Shown here: positions 7,077-15,731 of the stretch, piece by piece
Numbering within the stretch: position 1 is the stretch's first letter
How the letters are laid out: each line of letters begins with the position of its first letter
NCBI RefSeq assembly: GCF_900188445.1
Contig: NZ_FZOR01000017.1
Coordinates: 1 to 64,000, forward strand
Reading direction: 5' to 3'
DNA length: 64,000 nt
From: Actinomadura meyerae
GTDB lineage: Bacteria; Actinomycetota; Actinomycetes; Streptosporangiales; Streptosporangiaceae
Made by a program: the position numbers and the translations under genes
The notes under the pieces: generated by a model
The model's input: only the letters and a program-made list of their open reading frames with translations
Database searches by the model: none
Told to the model about the DNA's origin: nothing

Positions 7077-9095
7077 ATGATCAACACAGTGCTGGTCGCC
7101 AACCGCGGCGAGATCGCCCGCCGTGTCCTGCGCGCCTGCCGGGGCCTCGGCATCGGGACGGTCGCGGTGTTCTCCGACCCCGACGCGGACGCGCCGCACG
7201 TCCGCGAGGCCGACACCGCGGGGCGGCTGCCCGGCGCGACCCCGGCCGAGACGTACCTGTCGGCGGAGCGGCTCCTCGCGGTCGCGGCGGGCGCGGGAGC
7301 CGACGCCGTCCATCCGGGCTACGGGTTCCTGTCGGAGAACGCCGCGTTCGCGCGGGCCGTGCTGGACGCGGGCCTGACCTGGATCGGCCCGCCGCCGGAC
7401 GCGATCGCCGCGATGGGCTCGAAGATCGAGGCGAAGAAGCTGATGGCCGCCGCGGGCGTCCCGGTGCTGCCGGAGCTGGACCCGGCCGGGGCCTCCGCCG
7501 CCGACCTCCCGCTGCTGGTGAAGGCGTCCGCGGGCGGCGGCGGCCGCGGCATGCGGATCGTGCGGGAGCCGGGCGAGCTGGAGGACGCCGTGGCGGCGGC
7601 GCGCCGCGAGGCGGAGTCGGCGTTCGGCGACCCGGCCGTGTTCTGCGAGCCGCTGCTGGAGGGCGCGCGGCACATCGAGGTGCAGATCCTCGCCGACGCC
7701 CACGGCACCGTCTGGACGCTCGGCGAGCGCGAATGCTCGATCCAGCGCCGCCACCAGAAGATCGTCGAGGAGGCGCCGTCGCCGGCCGTCGGCCCGGACC
7801 TGCGCGCCGCGCTGTGCGCGGCGGCGGCCGACGCGGCCCGCGCCATCGGCTACACCGGCGCCGGGACGGTCGAGTTCATGCTCGCCCGCGACGGCCGCTT
7901 CTACTTCCTGGAGGTCAACACCCGCCTCCAGGTCGAACACCCGGTCACCGAGTGCGTGTACGGGGTGGACCTCGTCCGGCTCCAGATCGAGGTCGCCGAG
8001 GGCGCCCGCCTGCCCGAGGCGCCGCCGGAGCCGCGCGGCCACGCCATCGAGGTCCGCCTGTACGCGGAGGACCCCGCGCGCGACTGGCGCCCCGCGAGTG
8101 GCACCCTGCGCACCTTCGAGGTGCCGGACGCCGACACCGAGTTCGCCGTCCCGGCGGCCTGCGGGCTGCGGCTCGACAGCGGTGTGGAGAGCGGCGCGGA
8201 GGTCGGCGTCCATTACGACCCGATGCTCGCCAAGCTGATCGCGTGGGCCCCGACCAGGTCCGCCGCCGCCCGGCGGCTCGCCGCGGGCCTGCGCGGCGCC
8301 CGCGTCCACGGCCTCACCACCAACCGGGACCTGCTCGTCCGGATCCTGGAGGAGCCGGGCTTCCTGGCCGGCGACACCGACACCGGCTATCTCGACCGCA
8401 CCGGTCTCGCCGCCCTGGCGGCGCCGCTGGCCGACGAGGCGGCGGTGCGGGCGTCCGCGCTGGCCGCCGCCCTCGCGCTCGCCGCCGCGAACCGGGCGGC
8501 GGCGCCGGTGCTCGGCGGGCTCCCGTCCGGGTGGCGCAACGTGCGGTCGCAGCCGCAGCGCCGCGTCTTCGAGGGCCCGTACGGGACGGTCGAGGCCGAC
8601 TACCTGCTGCACCGGGACGGCCTCACCTCCGAGCTGTGCCCCGGCGCCGCCCTGGTCGCCGCCGCGCCGGACCGGGTCGTGCTCGACCTCGACGGCCTCC
8701 GCGAGACCTTCGCCGTCGCCGCGGCCGGGGACGCGGTGCACGTCGACTCCCGCCTCGGCCCGGTGGCGCTCACCGCCGTCCCCCGGTTCGCCGACCCGAG
8801 CGCCCGGGTCGCCCCCGGCTCCCTGCTCGCCCCCATGCCGGGGACCGTCGTCCGCGTGGAGACCGAGGCGGGCGCCGAGGTCGCCGAGGGGCAGGTCCTC
8901 GTCGTCCTGGAGGCCATGAAGATGGAGCACCGCATCACCGCCCCGTCCGCCGGGACGGTCGCGGAACTGAACGTCGCCGCCGGACGGCAGGTCGAGTCCG
9001 GCGCCGTCCTCGCCGTCATCGAGACCGCCGCCACCGAGACCGCCGCCACCGAGACCAGCGCCACCGAGACCGCCGCCGGAGGGAACCCCGCATGA
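7077..9095 (+). CDS. Acyl-CoA carboxylase, biotin carboxylase/BCCP alpha subunit
   Basis: A protein of 672 residues. The biotin carboxylase domain (1 to about 445) begins VLVANRGEIARRVLRACRGL and shows the ATP loop KASAGGGGRGMR, the HIEVQILAD strand, ERECSIQRRHQK, and the catalytic EVNTRLQVEHPVTE. A linker domain follows, and the C-terminal biotinyl domain has EAMKMEH with the biotinylated lysine at residue 615. The tail is a low-complexity run of ETAAT repeats (about 647-668). Start: ATG at 7077; a GTG at 7065 that overlaps the beta-subunit stop is an equal alternative. It carboxylates biotin with ATP and bicarbonate and hands the group to the beta subunit. Confidence 0.93.
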   Translation: MINTVLVANRGEIARRVLRACRGLGIGTVAVFSDPDADAPHVREADTAGRLPGATPAETYLSAERLLAVAAGAGADAVHPGYGFLSENAAFARAVLDAGLTWIGPPPDAIAAMGSKIEAKKLMAAAGVPVLPELDPAGASAADLPLLVKASAGGGGRGMRIVREPGELEDAVAAARREAESAFGDPAVFCEPLLEGARHIEVQILADAHGTVWTLGERECSIQRRHQKIVEEAPSPAVGPDLRAALCAAAADAARAIGYTGAGTVEFMLARDGRFYFLEVNTRLQVEHPVTECVYGVDLVRLQIEVAEGARLPEAPPEPRGHAIEVRLYAEDPARDWRPASGTLRTFEVPDADTEFAVPAACGLRLDSGVESGAEVGVHYDPMLAKLIAWAPTRSAAARRLAAGLRGARVHGLTTNRDLLVRILEEPGFLAGDTDTGYLDRTGLAALAAPLADEAAVRASALAAALALAAANRAAAPVLGGLPSGWRNVRSQPQRRVFEGPYGTVEADYLLHRDGLTSELCPGAALVAAAPDRVVLDLDGLRETFAVAAAGDAVHVDSRLGPVALTAVPRFADPSARVAPGSLLAPMPGTVVRVETEAGAEVAEGQVLVVLEAMKMEHRITAPSAGTVAELNVAAGRQVESGAVLAVIETAATETAATETSATETAAGGNPA

Positions 9096-10246
9096 GCTTC
9101 GTCGAGACCGAGGAGCGGCGGGCGCTGCGCGCGGCCGTCGCCGAGCTGGGCGCGAAGTACGGCGCGTCCTACTACGTGGAGAAGGCCAGGTCCGGGCAGA
9201 AGACCGACGAGCTGTGGGACGAGGCCGGGCGGCTCGGCTACCTCGGCGTGAACGTGCCCGAGGAGTACGGCGGCGGAGGCGGCGGCATCGGCGACCTCGC
9301 CGCCGTCTGCGAGGAGCTGGCCGCCGCCGGGTGCCCGCTGCTGCTGATGGTCGTGTCCCCGGCGATCTGCGCCACGATCATCGCGCGGTCCGGGACCGCG
9401 GAGCAGCGCGCGCACTGGCTGCCGCGCTTCGCCGACGGGTCGGTGAAGATGGCGTTCGCGATCACCGAGCCCGACGCCGGCTCCAACTCCCACCGCATCA
9501 CCACCACGGCCCGCCGGGACGGCGACGGCTGGGTGCTGAGGGGGCAGAAGACGTTCATCTCCGGCGTGGACGAGGCCGACGCCGTCCTGTTCGTCGCCCG
9601 CACCGAGGACCAGAAGGGCAATCTGCGGCCCTCGCTGTTCATCGTCCCGACCGGCACCGCGGGCTTCACGTACACGCCCATCGACATGGAGATCGTGTCG
9701 CCGGAGAAGCAGTTCGTCTGCCACCTCGACGACGTCCGGCTGCCCTACGACGCGCTCGTCGGCGACGAGGACGGCGGGCTGCTCCAGCTGTTCGCCGGCC
9801 TCAACCCCGAGCGGATCATGGCGGCCGCGATGGGCGCCGGCATCGGCCGGCTCGCGCTCGGCAAGGCCACCGCCTACGCCGTGCAGCGGCAGGTCTTCAA
9901 GACCCCCATCGGCGCCCACCAGGGCCTCGCGCACCCGCTCGCCGCGGCGAAGATCGAGCTGGAGTTGGCCCGGCTGATGGGGCAGAAGGCCGCCTGGCTG
10001 TACGACGCGGGCGACGACGAGGGCGCGGGCGAGGCCGCGAACATGGCCAAGTACGCCACCGCCGAGGCCGCGATCCACTGCGTCGATCAGGCGATCCAGA
10101 CGCACGGCGGCAACGGCCTCACCACCGAGTACGGCGTCGGGATGCTCGCGGGCGTCGTCCGCCTCATGCGCATCGCCCCCGTCAGCCGGGAGATGATCCT
10201 CAACTTCGTCGCCCAGCACACCCTGGGCCTGCCCAAGTCCTACTGA
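9092..10246 (+). CDS. Acyl-CoA dehydrogenase
   Basis: A flavin-dependent acyl-CoA dehydrogenase of 384 residues, coupled to the upstream gene by ATGA. The FAD/substrate motifs MAFAITEPDAGSNSHRITTT and RGQKTFISGVDEADAVLF are present, with the C-terminal QTHGGNGLTTEYGV helix. The usual C-terminal catalytic Glu region (YEGT in MCAD) reads IAPVSREMIL. Instead Glu240 in GLNPERIM aligns by position with the helix-G base used by isovaleryl- and long-chain acyl-CoA dehydrogenases. That fits branched-chain substrates. It probably makes the enoyl-CoA that the carboxylase then uses. Confidence 0.93.
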   Translation: MSFVETEERRALRAAVAELGAKYGASYYVEKARSGQKTDELWDEAGRLGYLGVNVPEEYGGGGGGIGDLAAVCEELAAAGCPLLLMVVSPAICATIIARSGTAEQRAHWLPRFADGSVKMAFAITEPDAGSNSHRITTTARRDGDGWVLRGQKTFISGVDEADAVLFVARTEDQKGNLRPSLFIVPTGTAGFTYTPIDMEIVSPEKQFVCHLDDVRLPYDALVGDEDGGLLQLFAGLNPERIMAAAMGAGIGRLALGKATAYAVQRQVFKTPIGAHQGLAHPLAAAKIELELARLMGQKAAWLYDAGDDEGAGEAANMAKYATAEAAIHCVDQAIQTHGGNGLTTEYGVGMLAGVVRLMRIAPVSREMILNFVAQHTLGLPKSY

Positions 10247-10262
10247 GGCGCACCCCCTGGAC

Positions 10263-10315
10263 CTGCTCAAACCCGGCCGGGCCTCGAAGTTCACCGGCCC
10301 GGCCGGGCTGAGCAG
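10263..10315 (+). terminator. Long hairpin at the operon end / element boundary
   Basis: CTGCTCA (10263-10269) pairs with TGAGCAG (10309-10315), and inside it a perfect 12-bp CCCGGCCGGGCC/GGCCCGGCCGGG stem (10272-10283 with 10296-10307) closes a 12-nt loop. There is no T run, as is common in high-GC actinobacteria. It ends the acyl-CoA operon, blocks the convergent integrase transcript, and lies at the likely left junction of the integrated element. Confidence 0.7.
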
Positions 10316-10351
10316 AAATGGTGTTTGGGAGACGATCGGGAGATGATCTTC

Positions 10352-12040
10352 CTACTGTCGGGTGAGCAGGTCGTTCAGCAGCGGCACCGGGGACATCGGG
10401 CATAGCGCCGCGCGCTGCTTTAGCGCCGTCTCCCAGCGCGTCTGCAGCGCCGTGACGAGCCGTTCGCGCATCGTCTCCGACACGTGGGAGTAGGTGCCGC
10501 CGATGCCGGGCATCGCGTGCCCCATGCGGTCGTGCTTGAGGACGGTGGGGATCCGGTCCTCGTCCATCCAGACTTTCTGGCTGTGCCGCATCCCGTGGGG
10601 GGTGATGCTTCGTTTGATCGGCAGCCACACTGCCAGTTCGCGGTCGCGTACATGCCCGGCCTCGACCGCCGCGTTCATCCGCTGCTGGTGGGCTGTGATC
10701 TGACGGCCACTCGTGGCACGGCATGGCTTACACGGCCCCGCCCCGCAGGTCGGTACCGGGCACCGCATCGCCAGTGCGTCGGTGAACGGTTCGTCCCATG
10801 CGGGCAGCCCGAATCCACGAGGAGGCTGCCACTCGCCCGGTCCCGCATACGGCCACGCCGGGTGCAGCGGTCTGCCCGGCCAGCCTGCCGCCATGTCCAC
10901 CAGCACTGGGCCGGGGGGCTGTCTGCGGGTGCTGCCGAGCGGGTAGACGCCGTTCACCGCTGGTTGCCAGATGCGGGTGCTGTACCTGTTATGCCGGGGA
11001 TGCCCGCCCCTGCTCGTGCTGAACAGGAACCGTCCGGTGCAGCTCTCAGTGGAGCAGCGGCAGGGCTCCTGCGGGACACGTTCGATGTGGGCGGCCAGCA
11101 GATCCTGCAAGAACGGCGGCAGGTCCAGTGCCCCGAACCACGCCGGGTCGTCGTTGCGGAACGACAGGTACTTGGGCGCGGCAACGGTCATCCGCCCACG
11201 CAGTTCCGACAGCTGGCGGTTGATGCACAGCTTGCCGGGCCGGACGTCGTTGACGGTCAGGCCGATCAGCTCGCCCCACCGTAGCCCGCACCACGCGCCT
11301 GTCACCCACATCACCAGGTCGTCGTCGCGGCCGGACAGCAGCGCGGCCCGCTCGGCGATCAGCAGCGCCTCCAGCGGGGTCGCCCACTCCCGCGGTCTGG
11401 CGACGATGCTCTTGGCGTGGCGGCGCGTGGTCATCCGGCCTCGGCCGCGACGGCGGGCGGCGGCATTGACATCGACAAGACCTGCCTCTTTGGCGTCCCC
11501 CAGAATCGTTGATAGCACCGAGCGGGCGTTTTGGACCGTTGAGCGCGCATACCGGCCGCGCAGCTCGTTCTCCCACGCCGCGATCTCCTGGGGGTCGTTC
11601 AGCGTGTTGACCGGCCGTTCCCCGAAGGCGAGGAGAATCATGTTGTTCAGGAAGCCTTCGTACCGGGCGATGCTGCGCGGCTCCAGGTCTTGGGCCGGCC
11701 ACCAGTTGTCGCGGATCCAGTCGCCCAGCAGCACCTCGCCGGCGTTGGGGTCGCGGCCCCCGTTGGCGCTGATGCGCAGGCCGTCCAGTAGGCGCAGCCA
11801 TTCGTCGTAGGTGATGCCGTCCACGGGCGGGGGCGTCCGCCCGGCGGTCAGCTTCCGCCATTCCGCGATCTGCTCGCGGATCTTGGCTTCCTTGCTGTCG
11901 GCGGCCTGCTCGGCGTCGAGGCGCCGGGTGAAGGGGACGCCGTCGGGGGCTTCGGAGACGGTGCCCCATAGAGGGCGGACTCCTGGGGGGTTCTTGTACC
12001 TGCCGCGCCAGTAGCGGCCGCGTTTTTCTGCGTAGGCCAT
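10352..12040 (-). CDS. Tyrosine recombinase / phage integrase
   Basis: A site-specific recombinase of 562 residues. A basic N-terminal segment (AYAEKRGRYWRGRYKNP) and a SAM-like core-binding region (about 125-230) precede the catalytic domain. Visible catalytic residues: Arg in GAWCGLRWGELIG, the HGMRH box, HAMPGIGG and the Tyr in GTYSHVSE. Between the first Arg and the H-x-x-R box sits a long insert containing a zinc-knuckle-like CPVPTCGAGPCKPC stretch, so the protein is much longer than the usual 370-450. ATG 12040 is preferred over a longer ORF that would extend through a palindrome. It faces the host operon end, marking the left side of an integrated element. Confidence 0.92.
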   Translation of the reverse strand: MAYAEKRGRYWRGRYKNPPGVRPLWGTVSEAPDGVPFTRRLDAEQAADSKEAKIREQIAEWRKLTAGRTPPPVDGITYDEWLRLLDGLRISANGGRDPNAGEVLLGDWIRDNWWPAQDLEPRSIARYEGFLNNMILLAFGERPVNTLNDPQEIAAWENELRGRYARSTVQNARSVLSTILGDAKEAGLVDVNAAARRRGRGRMTTRRHAKSIVARPREWATPLEALLIAERAALLSGRDDDLVMWVTGAWCGLRWGELIGLTVNDVRPGKLCINRQLSELRGRMTVAAPKYLSFRNDDPAWFGALDLPPFLQDLLAAHIERVPQEPCRCSTESCTGRFLFSTSRGGHPRHNRYSTRIWQPAVNGVYPLGSTRRQPPGPVLVDMAAGWPGRPLHPAWPYAGPGEWQPPRGFGLPAWDEPFTDALAMRCPVPTCGAGPCKPCRATSGRQITAHQQRMNAAVEAGHVRDRELAVWLPIKRSITPHGMRHSQKVWMDEDRIPTVLKHDRMGHAMPGIGGTYSHVSETMRERLVTALQTRWETALKQRAALCPMSPVPLLNDLLTRQ

Positions 12041-12056
12041 CGGGGGTGCCGGGCCC

Positions 12057-12074
12057 GGACACCGATCGGTGTCC
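12057..12074. promoter_or_regulatory. Perfect palindrome upstream of the integrase
   Basis: GGACACCGATCGGTGTCC is an 18-bp perfect palindrome starting 17 bases before the integrase start. It is extended by CGGGCC/GGCCCG flanks on both sides. It could be an operator controlling the integrase, an arm-type integrase site or part of attP. Confidence 0.5.
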
Positions 12075-12135
12075 TGGCCCGGTTCTCCTTTCGCTGTCAG
12101 GCCCCTTGTTTCCTGGGGCCCTTCCCCTTTTTTGT

Positions 12136-12651
12136 TCAGCGCAGGCAGATCCTCAGCCGAAGCAGCGGGTCGAGCCGCACTTTCAGGAGGCATTTCTTGC
12201 CGGGGGGCGTGGGCTTGGAAGTGGGGGGCTCCTGTGTTTTAGGTGGTTCGGGTTTGTCGGGCTTAGGTGGTTCGGGCCGTCCCGGCTGTGCGCCCGAACC
12301 AGGTCCCGCACCAGGTCCCGCGCCAGGGTCGGTGCCAGGTCCCGCCCCGGTGCCGGGTGGTGCCTGGCTCGGCGGGTTGGGCTTCCCCACCGGTGCCGGG
12401 CCGGGCGTGCCGGGGCTGCCCGAGGCGGGCGGCGTGGGCGCCGCCGACCCCTCCGGCTCGGTCGGCGCGAACGGCGTCGCCCCGCCTTGCTGGCTCGGCT
12501 GGCTGGGCTGGCTGGGCTGGTTGTTCGGGGCGCCGGGGGAGGCGGCCAGGGTGGGGGTGCTGCGCGGTGACTGCTCCTGCGGTGCCGTGGTTGGCACGTT
12601 CCCGCCTGCGGCTCGTGGCTCCGCCGGCGGAGTCAACGCCCGGCACATCAC
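12136..12651 (-). CDS. Proline-rich protein of unknown function
   Basis: A possible 171-residue protein dominated by Pro, Gly, Ser and Thr, with QPSQPSQPSQ and PGAGPGAGPGSG runs, ending in a basic-hydrophobic tail KKCLLKVRLDPLLRLRICLR. It lies directly upstream of the integrase on the same strand. Low complexity allows an open frame on both strands, so coding is uncertain. Its 5' end overlaps the truncated tail gene at 12620, so a junction between two pieces of DNA probably lies near 12620-12650. Confidence 0.35.
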   Translation of the reverse strand: MMCRALTPPAEPRAAGGNVPTTAPQEQSPRSTPTLAASPGAPNNQPSQPSQPSQQGGATPFAPTEPEGSAAPTPPASGSPGTPGPAPVGKPNPPSQAPPGTGAGPGTDPGAGPGAGPGSGAQPGRPEPPKPDKPEPPKTQEPPTSKPTPPGKKCLLKVRLDPLLRLRICLR

Positions 12652-13216
12652 CTACGACACCGGCGGCGCCGTCGCCGCGGTGGAGGACACCGGCCTGGAC
12701 GGGTTCACCCCCTACACCCCGGCAGGTGAGGTCAGCATCTGCTCGCCCGAGCCGGCGCCGTACACCACGCAGGTGTGCCGCTGCGACGACACCGACGGCG
12801 ACGGGATCGGCGACGCCGACTACGTCGAGGTCGTGGAGATCGACGCCGACGGGGCCATGACCACGGTCGGCACCTACAACGCCGACATGTCCGCCCCGTA
12901 CGAGCCGGTGAACCCGGTGGAATGCCCGGTGCAGGGCGCCCCACCCGTGCACGGGGTCCGCGCCGGCCGGGTCGAGCTCGCCGATGGCAGCAGTTGGAAC
13001 GCGGCCGGGGTGCCGCTGCTGCAGTCGGTCACCGCGGCCGCGCACGGAGGCACCGGAACGATCACCACCGCCGACGGCACCACCACCCTGTTCCAGGGCG
13101 AATCGGTCACCTGGTCGGTGGTCCGCGACGACGACGCGATGCTGACCGGCCCGCTGACGATCGCGGCCCAGACGGGAACCGTGACCATCTCGTACACGCA
13201 AGGAGTACTGCTGTGA
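12620..13216 (+). pseudogene. 5'-truncated tail-fibre-like gene
   Basis: From about residue RHITYDTGGAVAAVEDTGLD onward this frame is clearly coding: a block with VCRCDDTDGDGIGDADYVEV, then a beta-rich C-terminal domain (SVTAAAHGGTGTITTADGTT). Upstream the frame dissolves into Gly/Leu repeats with no start or RBS. About 200 residues remain. The style (cysteine pairs, DGT-rich turns, TPAGEVSIC units) matches the next gene and actinophage fibre proteins. It overlaps the next gene by four bases, so the two were an operon before truncation. Confidence 0.55.
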
Positions 13217-13881
13217 GTGGATGCTGCGGGGGGTCGGGCCCGGTCATCGTGAACGGCCCCCAGGAGCCGCGCGTCGACGTGCAGACGGTGCTGCTGTGCG
13301 ACGTCCTCCCGGACGGCACCGTCGCCGGCACCGCCCTGGTGGAGCCGATATACGACACCAACACCGGGGCCCGTGTCCGCACCCGCACCGTCGATCCGGT
13401 GACCGGCGTCGCCTACACCCCGGCCGGTGCCCTGCAGCCGTGCCAGACCGGCGGCTGCACCCCCGCCACGACCACGCAGGTGTTGTGCGACACCGCGGCG
13501 GACGGCACCACCACGCCGTTCGTCAGGGACTACCGCCGCGACCGCAACGGCGCGCTCATCGGGTTTACTGACCACACCCTCGGCGGTGCCCCATGCGCCC
13601 CCGCCGGCGAGGTCGGCGTGTGCGTCCCGGAGGAGGCGCCGTGCGGGGACACCGAGATCACCCAGCTGTGCGACCTGGTGTACTCGCCGCAGGCGCCGAT
13701 CCCGCTGCCGCCGGACTCGTTCACGCTCACCGGCGCCGTCCGGGAGATGGGCGGCATGCTGGTGTTCTCCGGCGGTAACCAGCCCGTTGACGGGGCCGCC
13801 GAGCGGCCGGTGACCGGGCTCCTTCCGGGTACGAGCTGCGGTACGAGTCCGGGTGTTCTCCAGAGTCCGCATGTCTCATGA
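13213..13881 (+). CDS. Tail-fibre-like repeat protein, probably frameshifted at the 3' end
   Basis: A protein of 222 residues starting GTG (overlap with previous stop). It contains at least two imperfect adhesin-like units of about 65 residues: VQTVLLCDVLPDGTVAGTAL to TPAGALQPC, then TTQVLCDTAADGTTTPFVRD to APAGEVGVC, and the start of a third (TEITQLCDLVYS). The C-terminal domain looks fibronectin-like (GGMLVFSGGNQPVDG, VTGLLPG). Near 13830 the other forward frame continues YELRYESGC, the expected end of such a domain, so a frameshift is suspected. Role: receptor-binding or decoration part of a tail, now beside the integrase. Confidence 0.6.
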   Translation: MSGCCGGSGPVIVNGPQEPRVDVQTVLLCDVLPDGTVAGTALVEPIYDTNTGARVRTRTVDPVTGVAYTPAGALQPCQTGGCTPATTTQVLCDTAADGTTTPFVRDYRRDRNGALIGFTDHTLGGAPCAPAGEVGVCVPEEAPCGDTEITQLCDLVYSPQAPIPLPPDSFTLTGAVREMGGMLVFSGGNQPVDGAAERPVTGLLPGTSCGTSPGVLQSPHVS

Positions 13882-13942
13882 GACGCATGCGCCCCTGCGC
13901 TGCTGCAGTTTGGCGCCAGAGTGACGGGCTCTTGCATGCGCG

Positions 13943-14191
13943 TCAGTCCTCGCTGGCTCTGTCGTGGGTGCTGCTGGACTCCGAGCCGGCGAGGAACAGG
14001 GAGCTGGCCATCGAGAAGAGCGCGATGGTGATGCCGAAGACCGCGACGCTGATGGGTGCGGCGGCCATGACGGTGGCGCCCAGATTCATGCTGGTCAGGT
14101 AGCCGGCGAAGATCACAGCTGTCGCGCTGAACGTTGCTGCCGCGAACGCCGCAATGGTAGCGATTGCAAAGAACATGATCTTGATGAGCAC
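13943..14191 (-). CDS. Small membrane protein
   Basis: A protein of 82 residues with two hydrophobic segments, about 2-30 (IKIMFFAIATIAAFAAATFS and on) and 42-66 (AAPISVAVFGITIALFSMAS), and a charged C-tail. It starts GTG; an ATG five codons in is an alternative. The codon use is less GC-extreme than the flanking tail genes. Function unknown. It lies in the scrambled left arm near an ECF sigma operon. Confidence 0.6.
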   Translation of the reverse strand: MLIKIMFFAIATIAAFAAATFSATAVIFAGYLTSMNLGATVMAAAPISVAVFGITIALFSMASSLFLAGSESSSTHDRASED

Positions 14192-14290
14192 ATCTACCCC
14201 TGTGGCCGACTGACTGCTTCTGCACTAAATGACTAGAGGTAACACCGCATTCTCGGGTCTGCTGGGGTGCGAGTTTCTTGTGTGTCTGGA

Positions 14291-14365
14291 GTTTCGCATG
14301 TCCCACGAACATGCGAAACGGCCCCCTGTCCGGGACCTGGTTGATACCAGGCGGGCAGGGGGCCG
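14291..14365. terminator. Two stacked hairpins
   Basis: GTTTCGCATG/CATGCGAAAC (14291-14300 with 14310-14319) is followed directly by CGGCCCCCTG/CAGGGGGCCG (14319-14328 with 14356-14365), the latter enclosing an inner CCTGGT/ACCAGG stem. They lie in the 14192-14712 gap, which shows no convincing gene. They could end transcription of the leftward sigma operon. Confidence 0.6.
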
Positions 14366-14712
14366 TCCACCGCTGGCCGCGGCGTCCGCTACATCGCGGA
14401 GGCCGCAGCAGGTCCTAGCCTCCCCGAGTGCCAGGAACTGCGTTCCAGTGAGCGCCACCGCCCAAAGGAACTAATGTGGCCAGGATGCCCGACCACCGTC
14501 GTCACCGGGACATGCAGCAGGAGCGCTAGCTTTAGGACCACGCTCCGACTCCATCCCGAGGACGGTAGGTCGCTCTCCAAAATCATTCTCACCTCAATTC
14601 TCTTCCTTTCGTCGACGTTCAGGTGGGTGTGACGCGTTGGCTCGTCGGTCAGCTGCAGGCTCTTGAAGGTTGGGCTAGCCCTCGGTCGCGACAGCGTGTC
14701 GTGTTGTGCTGG

Positions 14713-14922
14713 TCATGGGTTGTCCGAGTAGTCAGGACCCCCGGCCGGGGCCGGCCGCTGGGTGCGGCCGGCCCGGGAGGTGTTCTGCTCGATCTCGCTG
14801 TTGGGGGAGTCGGTGAGCCCAAGGACCGTTAGGGTCCTGGCGAGCGCGCCTTCTTCGTCCAGCAGCGTGATCTCGTTCGTGAAGGACTCGGCATCCCTTA
14901 GAAGACGCTTTTCGACGTCCAC
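14713..14922 (-). CDS. Small acidic protein coupled to the ECF sigma factor
   Basis: A protein of 69 residues that starts at GTG one base after the sigma-factor stop, with AGGAGG 6 bases upstream. The N-terminal half is predicted helical and acidic (VEKRLLRDAESFTNEITLLD) and the tail is Pro/Arg/Gly-rich. It has no zinc anti-sigma motif. Tight coupling to the sigma gene suggests a partner or regulator of the sigma factor, which is inference. Confidence 0.6.
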   Translation of the reverse strand: MDVEKRLLRDAESFTNEITLLDEEGALARTLTVLGLTDSPNSEIEQNTSRAGRTQRPAPAGGPDYSDNP

Positions 14923-14923
14923 G

Positions 14924-15427
14924 TCAGTCCTCCTGGTCCTCGAACTGTGCTCGGAGCGTTGCAAGTGCCCTGTCGTGCAACCGGTAGGACGCATCCCGGG
15001 AAAGGCCGAGCTGGCGGCCGGCCTCCAGGGTCGTCATCCGGAAGTAGTAGCGGAGGATGAGCATGGCGCGTTCATCTTCCGCGAGATCGACGAGCAGTTT
15101 CCGGAGCGCGGTGTCGGAGTTTGTGAACGCCGTGTCGTGCTCCGGTCCGAGCTGAGTTTCCGATTGCGAGATCCGGGAATAGCTCTTCATCTGGCTGAGG
15201 AAGACATTCCGGACGATGGTGAAGACATATCCCCGGGAGGTGATGATCAGGTCGCGCTGCCGCTTCTTTGGCCACGCGCGCATGATCTTCAGGCACGCCT
15301 CCTGGGTGATCTCTTCTGCCAGCCGGGGGTCTTTGGAAAAGAAGAACGCCAGGCGCAGCAGTGCGCTGTGGTTCTCCTCGATCCAGGACTTCAGGTCAGG
15401 CGTGCCGTCGGCCCGGTGCATACTCAT
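14924..15427 (-). CDS. ECF-type RNA polymerase sigma factor
   Basis: A protein of 167 residues. Region 2 (about 12-75) has LLRLAFFFSKDPRLAEEITQ and SRGYVFTIVRNVFLSQMKSY. Region 4 (about 105-160) has LVDLAEDERAMLILRYYFRM, then LEAGRQLGLSRDASYRLHDR as the HTH. The spacing is normal for a group-4 sigma factor. The ATG at 15427 overlaps the upstream stop; an ATG two codons later is possible. It sits between phage-derived genes, so it may drive element genes or be a passenger. No target promoter could be assigned. Confidence 0.88.
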   Translation of the reverse strand: MSMHRADGTPDLKSWIEENHSALLRLAFFFSKDPRLAEEITQEACLKIMRAWPKKRQRDLIITSRGYVFTIVRNVFLSQMKSYSRISQSETQLGPEHDTAFTNSDTALRKLLVDLAEDERAMLILRYYFRMTTLEAGRQLGLSRDASYRLHDRALATLRAQFEDQED

Positions 15428-15654
15428 TCCAGGCTCCCGGCGGGGTCGGGGTCGCCCTGGGGCAACGCGGTGGAGAAGCCATCATGGCTGGGCCGGTCGG
15501 TCTGCCCGTAGAAGGCTTCGGGGTCGTGTCCTGGCCTCTCCTCATGCGAGGTGCCCGACCAGGACGGCGGTTCGCCAGAGCGCTGCTCGTCTGAGAACAC
15601 CTGGCGCTCCCTTCGGATGTCATTGCCCTCGCCCTTCGCGAGGGCGACGGCCAA
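15424..15654 (-). CDS. Hypothetical protein upstream of the sigma factor
   Basis: A 76-residue frame (starting TTG) whose stop overlaps the sigma start (ATGA). It is hydrophilic and rich in Asp, Pro, Ser and Gly; no motif recognised. The overlap is the main evidence; the start is uncertain. Confidence 0.4.
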   Translation of the reverse strand: MAVALAKGEGNDIRRERQVFSDEQRSGEPPSWSGTSHEERPGHDPEAFYGQTDRPSHDGFSTALPQGDPDPAGSLE

Positions 15655-15731
15655 CGACGGGCCGACTGGCCCTCGTCATCAAGTACGACTTCCGGTGGAG
15701 CACGATTCTCGCGGTGCAACCACAAGATTCT

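Noticed and set aside
4945..8930. Long minus-strand frames across both carboxylase genes
   Set aside because: Antisense shadows caused by high third-position GC; no motif.
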